Below are positions 10,047-22,725 of a stretch of DNA of 64,000 bases, piece after piece. Positions within the stretch are counted from its first letter, which is position 1, and each line of letters starts with the position of its first letter. This DNA comes from Strongylocentrotus droebachiensis (lineage: Eukaryota > Echinodermata > Echinoidea > Camarodonta > Strongylocentrotidae). A program made the translations under genes and the position numbers. The notes below the pieces were generated by a model. It did not search any database, was not told the origin of the DNA, and saw only the letters and a list, made by a program, of their open reading frames with translations. The DNA lies in the NCBI GenBank assembly GCA_035222895.1, contig JAVYIG010002533.1, positions 1 to 64,000 on the forward strand. Reading direction: 5' to 3'.

Positions 10047-12045
10047 TTTATCAGAAAGATATTTGCAAATGTAAAATATGCTTCAAATGGCTATTTTATT
10101 GTGCAAATATGACAGTAATCGTTTTCAACATTGCGCAATAATTAAAGATGAAAAAACATAAACCGGTGACGCGAACAGATAGAGAAGCTCAAACGCAACA
10201 TAATGATACCACTTAGGAGACCGAGTTGATCTTTTTAAACATTGCGCAATAAATAAAGATTAAAAGATTAAAAACATAAACCGATGACGCGAACAGATAG
10301 AGAAGCTCAAGCGCAACATAATGATTCCACTTAAGAGACCGAGTTGATCGTTTTAAACATTGCGCAATAAATAAAGATGAAAAACATAAACCGATGTCGC
10401 GAACAGGTAAAGAAGCTCAAGCGCAACATAATGTTACCACTTAGGAGACCGAGTTGATCTTTTTAAACATTGCGCAATAAATAAAGATGAAAAACATAAA
10501 CCGGTGACGCGAACAGATAGAGAAGCTCAAGCGCAACATAATGATACCACTTAGGAGACCGAGTTAAACTTTATCAGAAAGATATTTGCAAACGTAAAAC
10601 ATGCTTCAAATGGCTCTTTTATTGTGCAAATATGACAGTAAACGTTTTCAACATTGAACAATAAATAAAGATGAAAAACATAACCCGATGACGCTAACAG
10701 ATAGAGAAGCTCAAGCGCAACATAATAATACCACTTAGGAGACCGAGTTGATCTTTTTAAACATTGCGCAATAATTAAAGATGAAAAAACATAAACCGGT
10801 GACGCGAACAGATAGAGAAGCTCAAACGCAACATAATGATACCACTTAGGAGACCGAGTTGATCTTTTTAAACATTGCGCAATAAATAAAGATTAAAAGA
10901 TTAAAAACATAAACCGATGACGGGATCTGATAGAGAAGCTCAAGCGCAACATAATGATACCACTTAGGAGACCGAGTTGATCTTTTTAAACATTGCGCAA
11001 TAAATAATGATGAAAAACATAAACCGATGTCGCGAACAGGTAAAGAAGCTCAAGCGCAACATAATGATAATACTTAGGAGACCGAGTTAAACTTTATCAG
11101 AAAGATATTTGCAAACGTAAAACATGCTTCAAATGACTCTTTTATTGTGCAAATATGACAGTAAACGTTTTCAACATTGCGAAATAAATAATGATGAAAA
11201 ACATAAACCGATGTCGCTAACAGGTAAAGAAGCTCAAGCGCAACATAATGATACCACTTAGGAGACCATGGAATTCTTTATCAGAAAGATATTTGCAAAT
11301 GTAAAATATGCTTCAAATGGCTATTTTATTGTGCAAATATGACAGTAATCGTTTTCAACATTGCGCAATAAATAAAGATTAAAAGATTAAAAACATAAAA
11401 CGATGACGGGATCTGATAGAGAAGCTCAAGCGCAACATAATGATACCACTTAGGAGACCGAGTTGATCTTTTTAAACATTGCGCAATAAATAATGATGAA
11501 AAACATAAACCGATGTCGCGAACAGGTAAAGAAGCTCAAGCGCAACATAATGATAATACTTAGGAGACCGAGTTAAACTTTATCAGAAAGATATTTGCAA
11601 ACGTAAAACATGCTTCAAATGACTCTTTTATTGTGCAAATATGACAGTAAACGTTTTCAACATTGCGAAATAAATAATGATGAAAAACATAAACCGATGT
11701 CGCTAACAGGTAAAGAAGCTCAAGCGCAACATAATGATACCACTTAGGAGACCATGGAATTCTTTATCAGAAAGATATTTGCAAATGTAAAATATGCTTC
11801 AAATGGCTATTTTATTGTGCAAATATGACAGTAATCGTTTTCAACATTGCGCAATAAATAAAGATTAAAAGATTAAAAACATAAAACGATGACGGGATCT
11901 GATAGAGAAGCTCAAGCGCAACATAATGATACCACTTAGGAGACCGAGTTGATCTTTTTAAACATTGCACAATAAATAATGATGAAAAACATAAACCGAT
12001 GTCGCGAACAGGTAAAGAAGCTCAAACGCAACATAATGATACCAC

Positions 12046-12367
12046 TTAGGAGACCGAGTTAAACTTCATCAGAAAGATATTTGCAAACGTAAAACATGCT
12101 TCAAATGGCTCTTTTATTGTGCAAATATTTTCAACATTGCGCAATGTTGAAAATATTTGCACAATAAAAGAGCCATTTGAAGCATAAATAAAGATTAAAA
12201 ACATAAACCGATGTCGCGAACAGGTAAAGAAGCTCAAGCGCAACATAATGTTACCACTTAGGAGACCGAGTTGATCTTTTTAAACATTGCGCAATAAATA
12301 AAGATGAAAAACATAAACCGGTGACGCGAACAGATAGAGAAGCTCAAGCGCAACATAATGATACCAC
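12046..12367 (+). repeat. 322-bp palindrome-plus-short dimer, copy 1
   Basis: A 212-bp palindromic monomer (12046-12257) followed by a 110-bp short monomer (12258-12367). The pair is immediately repeated at 12368-12689. This is the only place, with its 4160-bp copy at 16206-16849, where two palindromic monomers are neighbours. Confidence 0.9.
12096..12185. repeat. Perfect 90-bp palindrome 1
   Basis: Two 45-bp arms with no spacer, centred between 12140 and 12141 at GC/GC. The left arm starts ATGCTTCAAATGG and ends TTTTCAACATTGC; the right arm is its exact reverse complement, ending CCATTTGAAGCAT. Outside the arms pairing stops (upstream AAAAC, downstream AAATAAAG). A single strand could fold into a long hairpin and duplex DNA into a cruciform. 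The head of its monomer reads CTTCATCAG. Confidence 0.97.
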
Positions 12368-12689
12368 TTAGGAGACCGAGTTAAACTTTATCAGAAAGAT
12401 ATTTGCAAACGTAAAACATGCTTCAAATGGCTCTTTTATTGTGCAAATATTTTCAACATTGCGCAATGTTGAAAATATTTGCACAATAAAAGAGCCATTT
12501 GAAGCATAAATAAAGATTAAAAACATAAACCGATGTCGCGAACAGGTAAAGAAGCTCAAGCGCAACATAATGTTACCACTTAGGAGACCGAGTTGATCTT
12601 TTTAAACATTGCGCAATAAATAAAGATGAAAAACATAAACCGGTGACGCGAACAGATAGAGAAGCTCAAGCGCAACATAATGATACCAC
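12368..12689 (+). repeat. 322-bp palindrome-plus-short dimer, copy 2
   Basis: Repeats the preceding dimer, but its head reads AAACTTTATCAG instead of AAACTTCATCAG. The T form is typical of ordinary long monomers such as the one at 12690. The second copy therefore looks like a product of unequal exchange between a palindromic monomer and the next long monomer. Confidence 0.88.
12418..12507. repeat. Perfect 90-bp palindrome 2
   Basis: Same arms, centred at 12462/12463. It lies in a monomer whose head reads CTTTATCAG, one of only two such palindromic monomers; the other is its copy at 16578. Confidence 0.97.
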
Positions 12690-15600
12690 TTAGGAGACCG
12701 AGTTAAACTTTATCAGAAAGATATTTGCAAACGTAAAACATGCTTCAAATGGCTCTTTTATTGTGCAAATATGACAGTAAACGTTTTCAACATTGCGCAA
12801 TAATTAAAGATGAAAAAACATAAACCGGTGACGCGAACAGATAGAGAAGCTCAAACGCAACATAATGATACCACTTAGGAGACCGAGTTGATCTTTTTAA
12901 ACATTGCGCAATAATTAAAGATGAAAAAACATAAACCGGTGACGCGAACAGATAGAGAAGCTCAAACGCAACATAATGATACCACTTAGGAGACCGAGTT
13001 GATCTTTTTAAACATTGCGCAATAAATAAAGATTAAAAGATTAAAAACATAAACCGATGACGGGATCTGATAGAGAAGCTCAAGCGCAACATAATGATAC
13101 CACTTAGGAGACCGAGTTGATCTTTTTAAACATTGCGCAAAAAATAATGATGAAAAACATAAACCGATGTCGCGAACAGGTAAGGAAGCTCAAGCGCAAC
13201 ATAATGATACCACTTAGGAGACCGAGTTGATCTTTTTAAACATTGCGCAATAAATAAAGATGAAAAACATAAACCGGTGACGCGAACAGATAGAGAAGCT
13301 CAAACGCAACATAATGATACCATTTAGGAGACCGAGTTGATCTTTATGAGAAAGATATTTGCAAATGTAAAATATGCTTCAAATGGCTATTTTATTGTGC
13401 AAATATGACAGTAATCGTTTTCAACATTGCGCAATAAATAAAGATTAAAAGATTAAAAACATAAACCGATGACGCGATCAGATAGAGAAGCTCGAGCGCA
13501 ACATAATGATACCACTTAGGAGACCGAGTTGATCTTTTTAAGAAAGATATTTGCAAATGTAAAACATGCTTCAAATGGCTATTTTATTGTGCAAATATGA
13601 CAGTAATCGTTTTCAACATTGCGCAATAAATAAAGATTAAAAGATTAAAAACATAAACCGATGACGCGATCAGATAGAGAAGCTCGAGCGCAACATAATG
13701 ATACCACTTAGGAGACCGAGTTGATCTTTTTAAGAAAGATATTTGCAAATGTAAAACATGCTTCAAATGGCTATTTTATTGTGCAAATATGACAGTAAAC
13801 GTTTTCAACATTGCGCAATAAATAAAGATTAAAAACATAAACCGATGTCGCGAACAGGTAAAGAAGCTCAAGCGCAACATAATAATACCACTTAGGAGAC
13901 CGAGTTGATCTTTTTAAACATTGCGCAATAATTAAAGATGAAAAAACATAAACCGGTGACGCGAACAGGTAAAGAAGCTCAAGCGCAACATAATGATATT
14001 ACTTAGGAGACCGAATTAAACTTTATCAGAAAGATATTTGCAAACGTAAAACATGCTTCAAATGACTCTTTTATTGTGCAAATATGACAGTAAACGTTTT
14101 TCAACATTGCGAAATAAATAATGATGAAAAACATAAACCGATGTCGCTAACAGGTAAAGAAGCTCAAGTGCAACATAATGATACCACTTAGGAGACCATG
14201 GAATTCTTTATCAGAAAGATATTTGCAAATGTAAAATATGCTTCAAATGGCTATTTTATTGTGCAAATATGACAGTAATCGTTTTCAACATTGCGCAATA
14301 ATTAAAGATGAAAAAACATAAACCGGTGACGCGAACAGATAGAGAAGCTCAAACGCAACATAATGATACCACTTAGGAGACCGAGTTGATCTTTTTAAAC
14401 ATTGCGCAATAAATAAAGATTAAAAGATTAAAAACATAAACCGATGACGCGAACAGATAGAGAAGCTCAAGCGCAACATAATGATTCCACTTAAGAGACC
14501 GAGTTGATCGTTTTAAACATTGCGCAATAAATAAAGATGAAAAACATAAACCGATGTCGCGAACAGGTAAAGAAGCTCAAGCGCAACATAATGTTACCAC
14601 TTAGGAGACCGAGTTGATCTTTTTAAACATTGCGCAATAAATAAAGATGAAAAACATAAACCGGTGACGCGAACAGATAGAGAAGCTCAAGCGCAACATA
14701 ATGATACCACTTAGGAGACCGAGTTAAACTTTATCAGAAAGATATTTGCAAACGTAAAACATGCTTCAAATGGCTCTTTTATTGTGCAAATATGACAGTA
14801 AACGTTTTCAACATTGAACAATAAATAAAGATGAAAAACATAACCCGATGACGCTAACAGATAGAGAAGCTCAAGCGCAACATAATAATACCACTTAGGA
14901 GACCGAGTTGATCTTTTTAAACATTGCGCAATAATTAAAGATGAAAAAACATAAACCGGTGACGCGAACAGATAGAGAAGCTCAAACGCAACATAATGAT
15001 ACCACTTAGGAGACCGAGTTGATCTTTTTAAACATTGCGCAATAAATAAAGATTAAAAGATTAAAAACATAAACCGATGACGGGATCTGATAGAGAAGCT
15101 CAAGCGCAACATAATGATACCACTTAGGAGACCGAGTTGATCTTTTTAAACATTGCGCAATAAATAATGATGAAAAACATAAACCGATGTCGCGAACAGG
15201 TAAAGAAGCTCAAGCGCAACATAATGATAATACTTAGGAGACCGAGTTAAACTTTATCAGAAAGATATTTGCAAACGTAAAACATGCTTCAAATGACTCT
15301 TTTATTGTGCAAATATGACAGTAAACGTTTTCAACATTGCGAAATAAATAATGATGAAAAACATAAACCGATGTCGCTAACAGGTAAAGAAGCTCAAGCG
15401 CAACATAATGATACCACTTAGGAGACCATGGAATTCTTTATCAGAAAGATATTTGCAAATGTAAAATATGCTTCAAATGGCTATTTTATTGTGCAAATAT
15501 GACAGTAATCGTTTTCAACATTGCGCAATAAATAAAGATTAAAAGATTAAAAACATAAAACGATGACGGGATCTGATAGAGAAGCTCAAGCGCAACATAA

Positions 15601-16255
15601 TGATACCACTTAGGAGACCGAGTTGATCTTTTTAAACATTGCGCAATAAATAATGATGAAAAACATAAACCGATGTCGCGAACAGGTAAAGAAGCTCAAG
15701 CGCAACATAATGATAATACTTAGGAGACCGAGTTAAACTTTATCAGAAAGATATTTGCAAACGTAAAACATGCTTCAAATGACTCTTTTATTGTGCAAAT
15801 ATGACAGTAAACGTTTTCAACATTGCGAAATAAATAATGATGAAAAACATAAACCGATGTCGCTAACAGGTAAAGAAGCTCAAGCGCAACATAATGATAC
15901 CACTTAGGAGACCATGGAATTCTTTATCAGAAAGATATTTGCAAATGTAAAATATGCTTCAAATGGCTATTTTATTGTGCAAATATGACAGTAATCGTTT
16001 TCAACATTGCGCAATAAATAAAGATTAAAAGATTAAAAACATAAAACGATGACGGGATCTGATAGAGAAGCTCAAGCGCAACATAATGATACCACTTAGG
16101 AGACCGAGTTGATCTTTTTAAACATTGCACAATAAATAATGATGAAAAACATAAACCGATGTCGCGAACAGGTAAAGAAGCTCAAACGCAACATAATGAT
16201 ACCACTTAGGAGACCGAGTTAAACTTCATCAGAAAGATATTTGCAAACGTAAAAC

Positions 16256-16345
16256 ATGCTTCAAATGGCTCTTTTATTGTGCAAATATTTTCAACATTGC
16301 GCAATGTTGAAAATATTTGCACAATAAAAGAGCCATTTGAAGCAT
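16256..16345. repeat. Perfect 90-bp palindrome 3
   Basis: The 4160-bp duplicate of palindrome 1 (CTTCATCAG head). Confidence 0.97.
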
Positions 16346-16577
16346 AAATAAAGATTAAAAACATAAACCGATGTCGCGAACAGGTAAAGAAGCTCAAGCG
16401 CAACATAATGTTACCACTTAGGAGACCGAGTTGATCTTTTTAAACATTGCGCAATAAATAAAGATGAAAAACATAAACCGGTGACGCGAACAGATAGAGA
16501 AGCTCAAGCGCAACATAATGATACCACTTAGGAGACCGAGTTAAACTTTATCAGAAAGATATTTGCAAACGTAAAAC

Positions 16578-16667
16578 ATGCTTCAAATGGCTCTTTTATT
16601 GTGCAAATATTTTCAACATTGCGCAATGTTGAAAATATTTGCACAATAAAAGAGCCATTTGAAGCAT
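16578..16667. repeat. Perfect 90-bp palindrome 4
   Basis: The 4160-bp duplicate of palindrome 2 (CTTTATCAG head). Confidence 0.97.
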
Positions 16668-19600
16668 AAATAAAGATTAAAAACATAAACCGATGTCGCG
16701 AACAGGTAAAGAAGCTCAAGCGCAACATAATGTTACCACTTAGGAGACCGAGTTGATCTTTTTAAACATTGCGCAATAAATAAAGATGAAAAACATAAAC
16801 CGGTGACGCGAACAGATAGAGAAGCTCAAGCGCAACATAATGATACCACTTAGGAGACCGAGTTAAACTTTATCAGAAAGATATTTGCAAACGTAAAACA
16901 TGCTTCAAATGGCTCTTTTATTGTGCAAATATGACAGTAAACGTTTTCAACATTGCGCAATAATTAAAGATGAAAAAACATAAACCGGTGACGCGAACAG
17001 ATAGAGAAGCTCAAACGCAACATAATGATACCACTTAGGAGACCGAGTTGATCTTTTTAAACATTGCGCAATAAATAAAGATTAAAAGATTAAAAACATA
17101 AACCGATGACGCGAACAGATAGAGAAGCTCAAGCGCAACATAATGATTCCACTTAAGAGACCGAGTTGATCGTTTTAAACATTGCGCAATAAATAAAGAT
17201 GAAAAACATAAACCGATGTCGCGAACAGGTAAAGAAGCTCAAGCGCAACATAATGTTACCACTTAGGAGACCGAGTTGATCTTTTTAAACATTGCGCAAT
17301 AAATAAAGATGAAAAACATAAACCGGTGACGCGAACAGATAGAGAAGCTCAAGCGCAACATAATGATACCACTTAGGAGACCGAGTTAAACTTTATCAGA
17401 AAGATATTTGCAAACGTAAAACATGCTTCAAATGGCTCTTTTATTGTGCAAATATGACAGTAAACGTTTTCAACATTGAACAATAAATAAAGATGAAAAA
17501 CATAACCCGATGACGCTAACAGATAGAGAAGCTCAAGCGCAACATAATAATACCACTTAGGAGACCGAGTTGATCTTTTTAAACATTGCGCAATAATTAA
17601 AGATGAAAAAACATAAACCGGTGACGCGAACAGATAGAGAAGCTCAAACGCAACATAATGATACCACTTAGGAGACCGAGTTGATCTTTTTAAACATTGC
17701 GCAATAAATAAAGATTAAAAGATTAAAAACATAAACCGATGACGGGATCTGATAGAGAAGCTCAAGCGCAACATAATGATACCACTTAGGAGACCGAGTT
17801 GATCTTTTTAAACATTGCGCAATAAATAATGATGAAAAACATAAACCGATGTCGCGAACAGGTAAAGAAGCTCAAGCGCAACATAATGATATTACTTAGG
17901 AGACCGAGTTAAACTTTATCAGAAAGATATTTGCAAACGTAAAACATGCTTCAAATGACTCTTTTATTGTGCAAATATGACAGTAAACGTTTTCAACATT
18001 GCGAAATAAATAATGATGAAAAACATAAACCGATGTCGCTAACAGGTAAAGAAGCTCAAGCGCAACATAATGATACCACTTAGGAGACCATGGAATTCTT
18101 TATCAGAAAGATATTTGCAAATGTAAAATATGCTTCAAATGGCTATTTTATTGTGCAAATATGACAGTAATCGTTTTCAACATTGCGCAATAAATAAAGA
18201 TTAAAAGATTAAAAACATAAAACGATGACGGGATCTGATAGAGAAGCTCAAGCGCAACATAATGATACCACTTAGGAGACCGAGTTGATCTTTTTAAACA
18301 TTGCACAATAAATAATGATGAAAAACATAAACCGATGTCGCGAACAGGTAAAGAAGCTCAAACGCAACATAATGATACCACTTAGGAGACCGAGTTGATC
18401 TTTTTAAACATTGCGCAATAAATAAAGATTAAAAGATTAAAAACATAAACCGATGACGCGAACAGATAGAGAAGCTCAAGCGCAACATAATGATTCCACT
18501 TAAGAGACCGAGTTGATCGTTTTAAACATTGCGCAATAAATAAAGATGAAAAACATAAACCGATGTCGCGAACAGGTAAAGAAGCTCAAGCGCAACATAA
18601 TGTTACCACTAAGGAGACCGAGTTGATCTTTTTAAACATTGCGCAATAAATAAAGATGAAAAACATAAACCGGTGACGCGAACAGATAGAGAAGCTCAAG
18701 CGCAACATAATGATTCCACTTAGGAGACCGAGTTGATCGTTTTAAACATTGCGCAATAAATAAAGATGAAAAAACATAAACCGATGTCGCGAACAGATAG
18801 AGAAGCTCAAACGCAACATAATGATACCACTTAGGAGACCGAGTTGATCTTTTTAAACATTGCGCAATAAATAAAGATGAAAAACATAAACCGGTGACGC
18901 GAACAGATAGAGAAGCTCAAGCGCAACATAATAATACCACTTAGGAGACCGAGTTGATCTTTTTAAACATTGCGCAATAATTAAAGATGAAAAAACATAA
19001 ACCGGTGACGCGAACAGATAGAGAAGCTCAAACGCAACATAATGATATCACTTAGGAGACCGAGTTGATCGTTTTAAACATTGCGCAATAAATAAAGATG
19101 AAAAACATAAACCGATGTCGCGAACAGGTAAAGAAGCTCAAGCGCAACATAATGATACCACTTAGGAGACCGAGTTGATCTTTTTAAACATTGCGCAATA
19201 AATAATGATGAAAAACATAAACCGATGTCGCGAACAGGTAAAGAAGCTCAAGCGCAACATAATGATATTACTTAGGAGACCGAGTTAAACTTTATCAGAA
19301 AGATATTTGCAAACGTAAAACATGCTTCAAATGACTCTTTTATTGTGCAAATATGACAGTAAACGTTTTTCAACATTGCGAAATAAATAATGATGAAAAA
19401 CATAAACCGATGTCGCTAACAGGTAAAGAAGCTCAAGCGCAACATAATGATATTACTTAGGAGACCGAATTAAACTTTATCAGAAAGATATTTGCAAACG
19501 TAAAACATGCTTCAAATGACTCTTTTATTGTGCAAATATGACAGTAAACGTTTTTCAACATTGCGAAATAAATAATGATGAAAAACATAAACCGATGTCG

Positions 19601-20871
19601 CTAACAGGTAAAGAAGCTCAAGTGCAACATAATGATACCACTTAGGAGACCATGGAATTCTTTATCAGAAAGATATTTGCAAATGTAAAATATGCTTCAA
19701 ATGGCTATTTTATTGTGCAAATATGACAGTAATCGTTTTCAACATTGCGCAATAATTAAAGATGAAAAAACATAAACCGGTGACGCGAACAGATAGAGAA
19801 GCTCAAACGCAACATAATGATACCACTTAGGAGACCGAGTTGATCTTTTTAAACATTGCGCAATAAATAAAGATTAAAAGATTAAAAACATAAACCGATG
19901 ACGCGAACAGATAGAGAAGCTCAAGCGCAACATAATGATTCCACTTAAGAGACCGAGTTGATCGTTTTAAACATTGCGCAATAAATAAAGATGAAAAACA
20001 TAAACCGATGTCGCGAACAGGTAAAGAAGCTCAAGCGCAACATAATGTTACCACTTAGGAGACCGAGTTGATCTTTTTAAACATTGCGCAATAAATAAAG
20101 ATGAAAAACATAAACCGGTGACGCGAACAGATAGAGAAGCTCAAGCGCAACATAATGATACCACTTAGGAGACCGAGTTAAACTTTATCAGAAAGATATT
20201 TGCAAACGTAAAACATGCTTCAAATGGCTCTTTTATTGTGCAAATATGACAGTAAACGTTTTCAACATTGAACAATAAATAAAGATGAAAAACATAACCC
20301 GATGACGCTAACAGATAGAGAAGCTCAAGCGCAACATAATAATACCACTTAGGAGACCGAGTTGATCTTTTTAAACATTGCGCAATAATTAAAGATGAAA
20401 AAACATAAACCGGTGACGCGAACAGATAGAGAAGCTCAAACGCAACATAATGATACCACTTAGGAGACCGAGTTGATCTTTTTAAACATTGCGCAATAAA
20501 TAAAGATTAAAAGATTAAAAACATAAACCGATGACGGGATCTGATAGAGAAGCTCAAGCGCAACATAATGATACCACTTAGGAGACCGAGTTGATCTTTT
20601 TAAACATTGCGCAATAAATAATGATGAAAAACATAAACCGATGTCGCGAACAGGTAAAGAAGCTCAAGCGCAACATAATGATATTACTTAGGAGACCGAG
20701 TTAAACTTTATCAGAAAGATATTTGCAAACGTAAAACATGCTTCAAATGACTCTTTTATTGTGCAAATATGACAGTAAACGTTTTCAACATTGCGAAATA
20801 AATAATGATGAAAAACATAAACCGATGTCGCTAACAGGTAAAGAAGCTCAAGCGCAACATAATGATACCAC

Positions 20872-22725
20872 TTAGGAGACCATGGAATTCTTTATCAGAA
20901 AGATATTTGCAAATGTAAAATATGCTTCAAATGGCTATTTTATTGTGCAAATATGACAGTAATCGTTTTCAACATTGCGCAATAAATAAAGATTAAAAGA
21001 TTAAAAACATAAAACGATGACGGGATCTGATAGAGAAGCTCAAGCGCAACATAATGATACCACTTAGGAGACCGAGTTGATCTTTTTAAACATTGCACAA
21101 TAAATAATGATGAAAAACATAAACCGATGTCGCGAACAGGTAAAGAAGCTCAAACGCAACATATTGATACCACTTAGGAGACCGAGTTAAACTTCATCAG
21201 AAAGATATTTGCAAACGTAAAACATGCTTCAAATGGCTCTTTTATTGTGCAAATATTTTCAACATTGCGCAATGTTGAAAATATTTGCACAATAAAAGAG
21301 CCATTTGAAGCATAAATAAAGATTAAAAACATAAACCGATGTCGCGAACAGGTAAAGAAGCTCAAGCGCAACATAATGTTACCACTTAGGAGACCGAGTT
21401 GATCTTTTTAAACATTGCGCAATAAATAAAGATGAAAAACATAAACCGGTGACGCGAACAGATAGAGAAGCTCAAGCGCAACATAATGATACCACTTAGG
21501 AGACCGAGTTAAACTTTATCAGAAAGATATTTGCAAACGTAAAACATGCTTCAAATGGCTCTTTTATTGTGCAAATATGACAGTAAACGTTTTCAACATT
21601 GCGCAATAATTAAAGATGAAAAAACATAAACCGGTGACGCGAACAGATAGAGAAGCTCAAACGCAACATAATGATACCACTTAGGAGACCGAGTTGATCT
21701 TTTTAAACATTGCGCAATAAATAAAGATTAAAAGATTAAAAACATAAACCGATGACGCGAACAGATAGAGAAGCTCAAGCGCAACATAATGATTCCACTT
21801 AAGAGACCGAGTTGATCGTTTTAAACATTGCGCAATAAATAAAGATGAAAAACATAAACCGATGTCGCGAACAGGTAAAGAAGCTCAAGCGCAACATAAT
21901 GTTACCACTTAGGAGACCGAGTTGATCTTTTTAAACATTGCGCAATAAATAAAGATGAAAAACATAAACCGGTGACGCGAACAGATAGAGAAGCTCAAGC
22001 GCAACATAATGATACCACTTAGGAGACCGAGTTAAACTTTATCAGAAAGATATTTGCAAACGTAAAACATGCTTCAAATGGCTCTTTTATTGTGCAAATA
22101 TGACAGTAAACGTTTTCAACATTGAACAATAAATAAAGATGAAAAACATAACCCGATGACGCTAACAGATAGAGAAGCTCAAGCGCAACATAATAATACC
22201 ACTTAGGAGACCGAGTTGATCTTTTTAAACATTGCGCAATAATTAAAGATGAAAAAACATAAACCGGTGACGCGAACAGATAGAGAAGCTCAAACGCAAC
22301 ATAATGATACCACTTAGGAGACCGAGTTGATCTTTTTAAACATTGCGCAATAAATAAAGATTAAAAGATTAAAAACATAAACCGATGACGGGATCTGATA
22401 GAGAAGCTCAAGCGCAACATAATGATACCACTTAGGAGACCGAGTTGATCTTTTTAAACATTGCGCAATAAATAATGATGAAAAACATAAACCGATGTCG
22501 CGAACAGGTAAAGAAGCTCAAGCGCAACATAATGATATTACTTAGGAGACCGAGTTAAACTTTATCAGAAAGATATTTGCAAACGTAAAACATGCTTCAA
22601 ATGACTCTTTTATTGTGCAAATATGACAGTAAACGTTTTCAACATTGCGAAATAAATAATGATGAAAAACATAAACCGATGTCGCTAACAGGTAAAGAAG
22701 CTCAAGCGCAACATAATGATACCAC
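20872..22725 (+). repeat. 1854-bp HOR, complete unit 1 (13 monomers)
   Basis: Monomer lengths in order, from successive TTAGGAGACC (or TTAAGAGACC) starts: 192, 110, 212, 110, 185, 118, 110, 110, 184, 111, 118, 110, 184, which sum to 1854. Distinguishing units are 1 (CCATGGAATTC), 2 (ATTGCACAAT), 3 (palindrome), 7 (TTAAGAGACC with GATCGTTTT), 9 (ATTGAACAAT with AACCCGATGACGC), 10 (AATAATTAAAG) and 13 (AATGACTCTT with TTGCGAAATAAATAATG). This unit carries ACATATTGAT before the palindromic monomer and ACGCTAACAG in unit 9. Confidence 0.93.
21224..21313. repeat. Perfect 90-bp palindrome 5
   Basis: Third monomer of the 1854-bp HOR 20872-22725. It belongs to the haplotype with ACATATTGATACC upstream and CAATAAATAAAGATG in the next monomer. 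Confidence 0.97.

Larger units (their letters stand above)
8708..12867 (+). repeat. 4160-bp tandem duplication, copy 1
   Basis: Every landmark here recurs exactly 4160 bp later: CCATGGAATTC at 10036, 11266 and 11752, the two palindromes at 12096 and 12418, and the three adjacent long monomers at 9164-9731. The lines I compared showed no difference. The unit mixes about 30 short and long monomers and is not a simple multiple of the 1854-bp HOR. The left limit is set by a mismatch at 8707/12867. The phase of a tandem duplication is arbitrary. Confidence 0.9.
12868..17027 (+). repeat. 4160-bp tandem duplication, copy 2
   Basis: Directly adjoins copy 1 in the same orientation. Identity with copy 1 continues about 47 bp past the unit, to 17074, where ATAATTAAAG (copy 1 side, 12915) meets ATAAATAAAG. 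That overlap is the homology expected at an unequal-exchange joint. Near-identity implies a very recent event, or an assembly that duplicated one segment. Confidence 0.9.

Noticed and set aside
12096..12185. Palindrome as a MITE, fold-back transposon or IS remnant
   Set aside because: There is no target-site duplication, the arms are ordinary satellite B sequence, and it never appears outside the same monomer position. A local inverted copying event explains it better.
12046..12246. 66-codon minus-strand open frame repeated 15 times (12046, 12368, 16206 and others), nearly identical each time
   Set aside because: It spans the palindromic monomer. Identity between copies follows from satellite homogenisation, and half of it is one palindrome arm read in reverse. 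It is not a multicopy small-protein gene.
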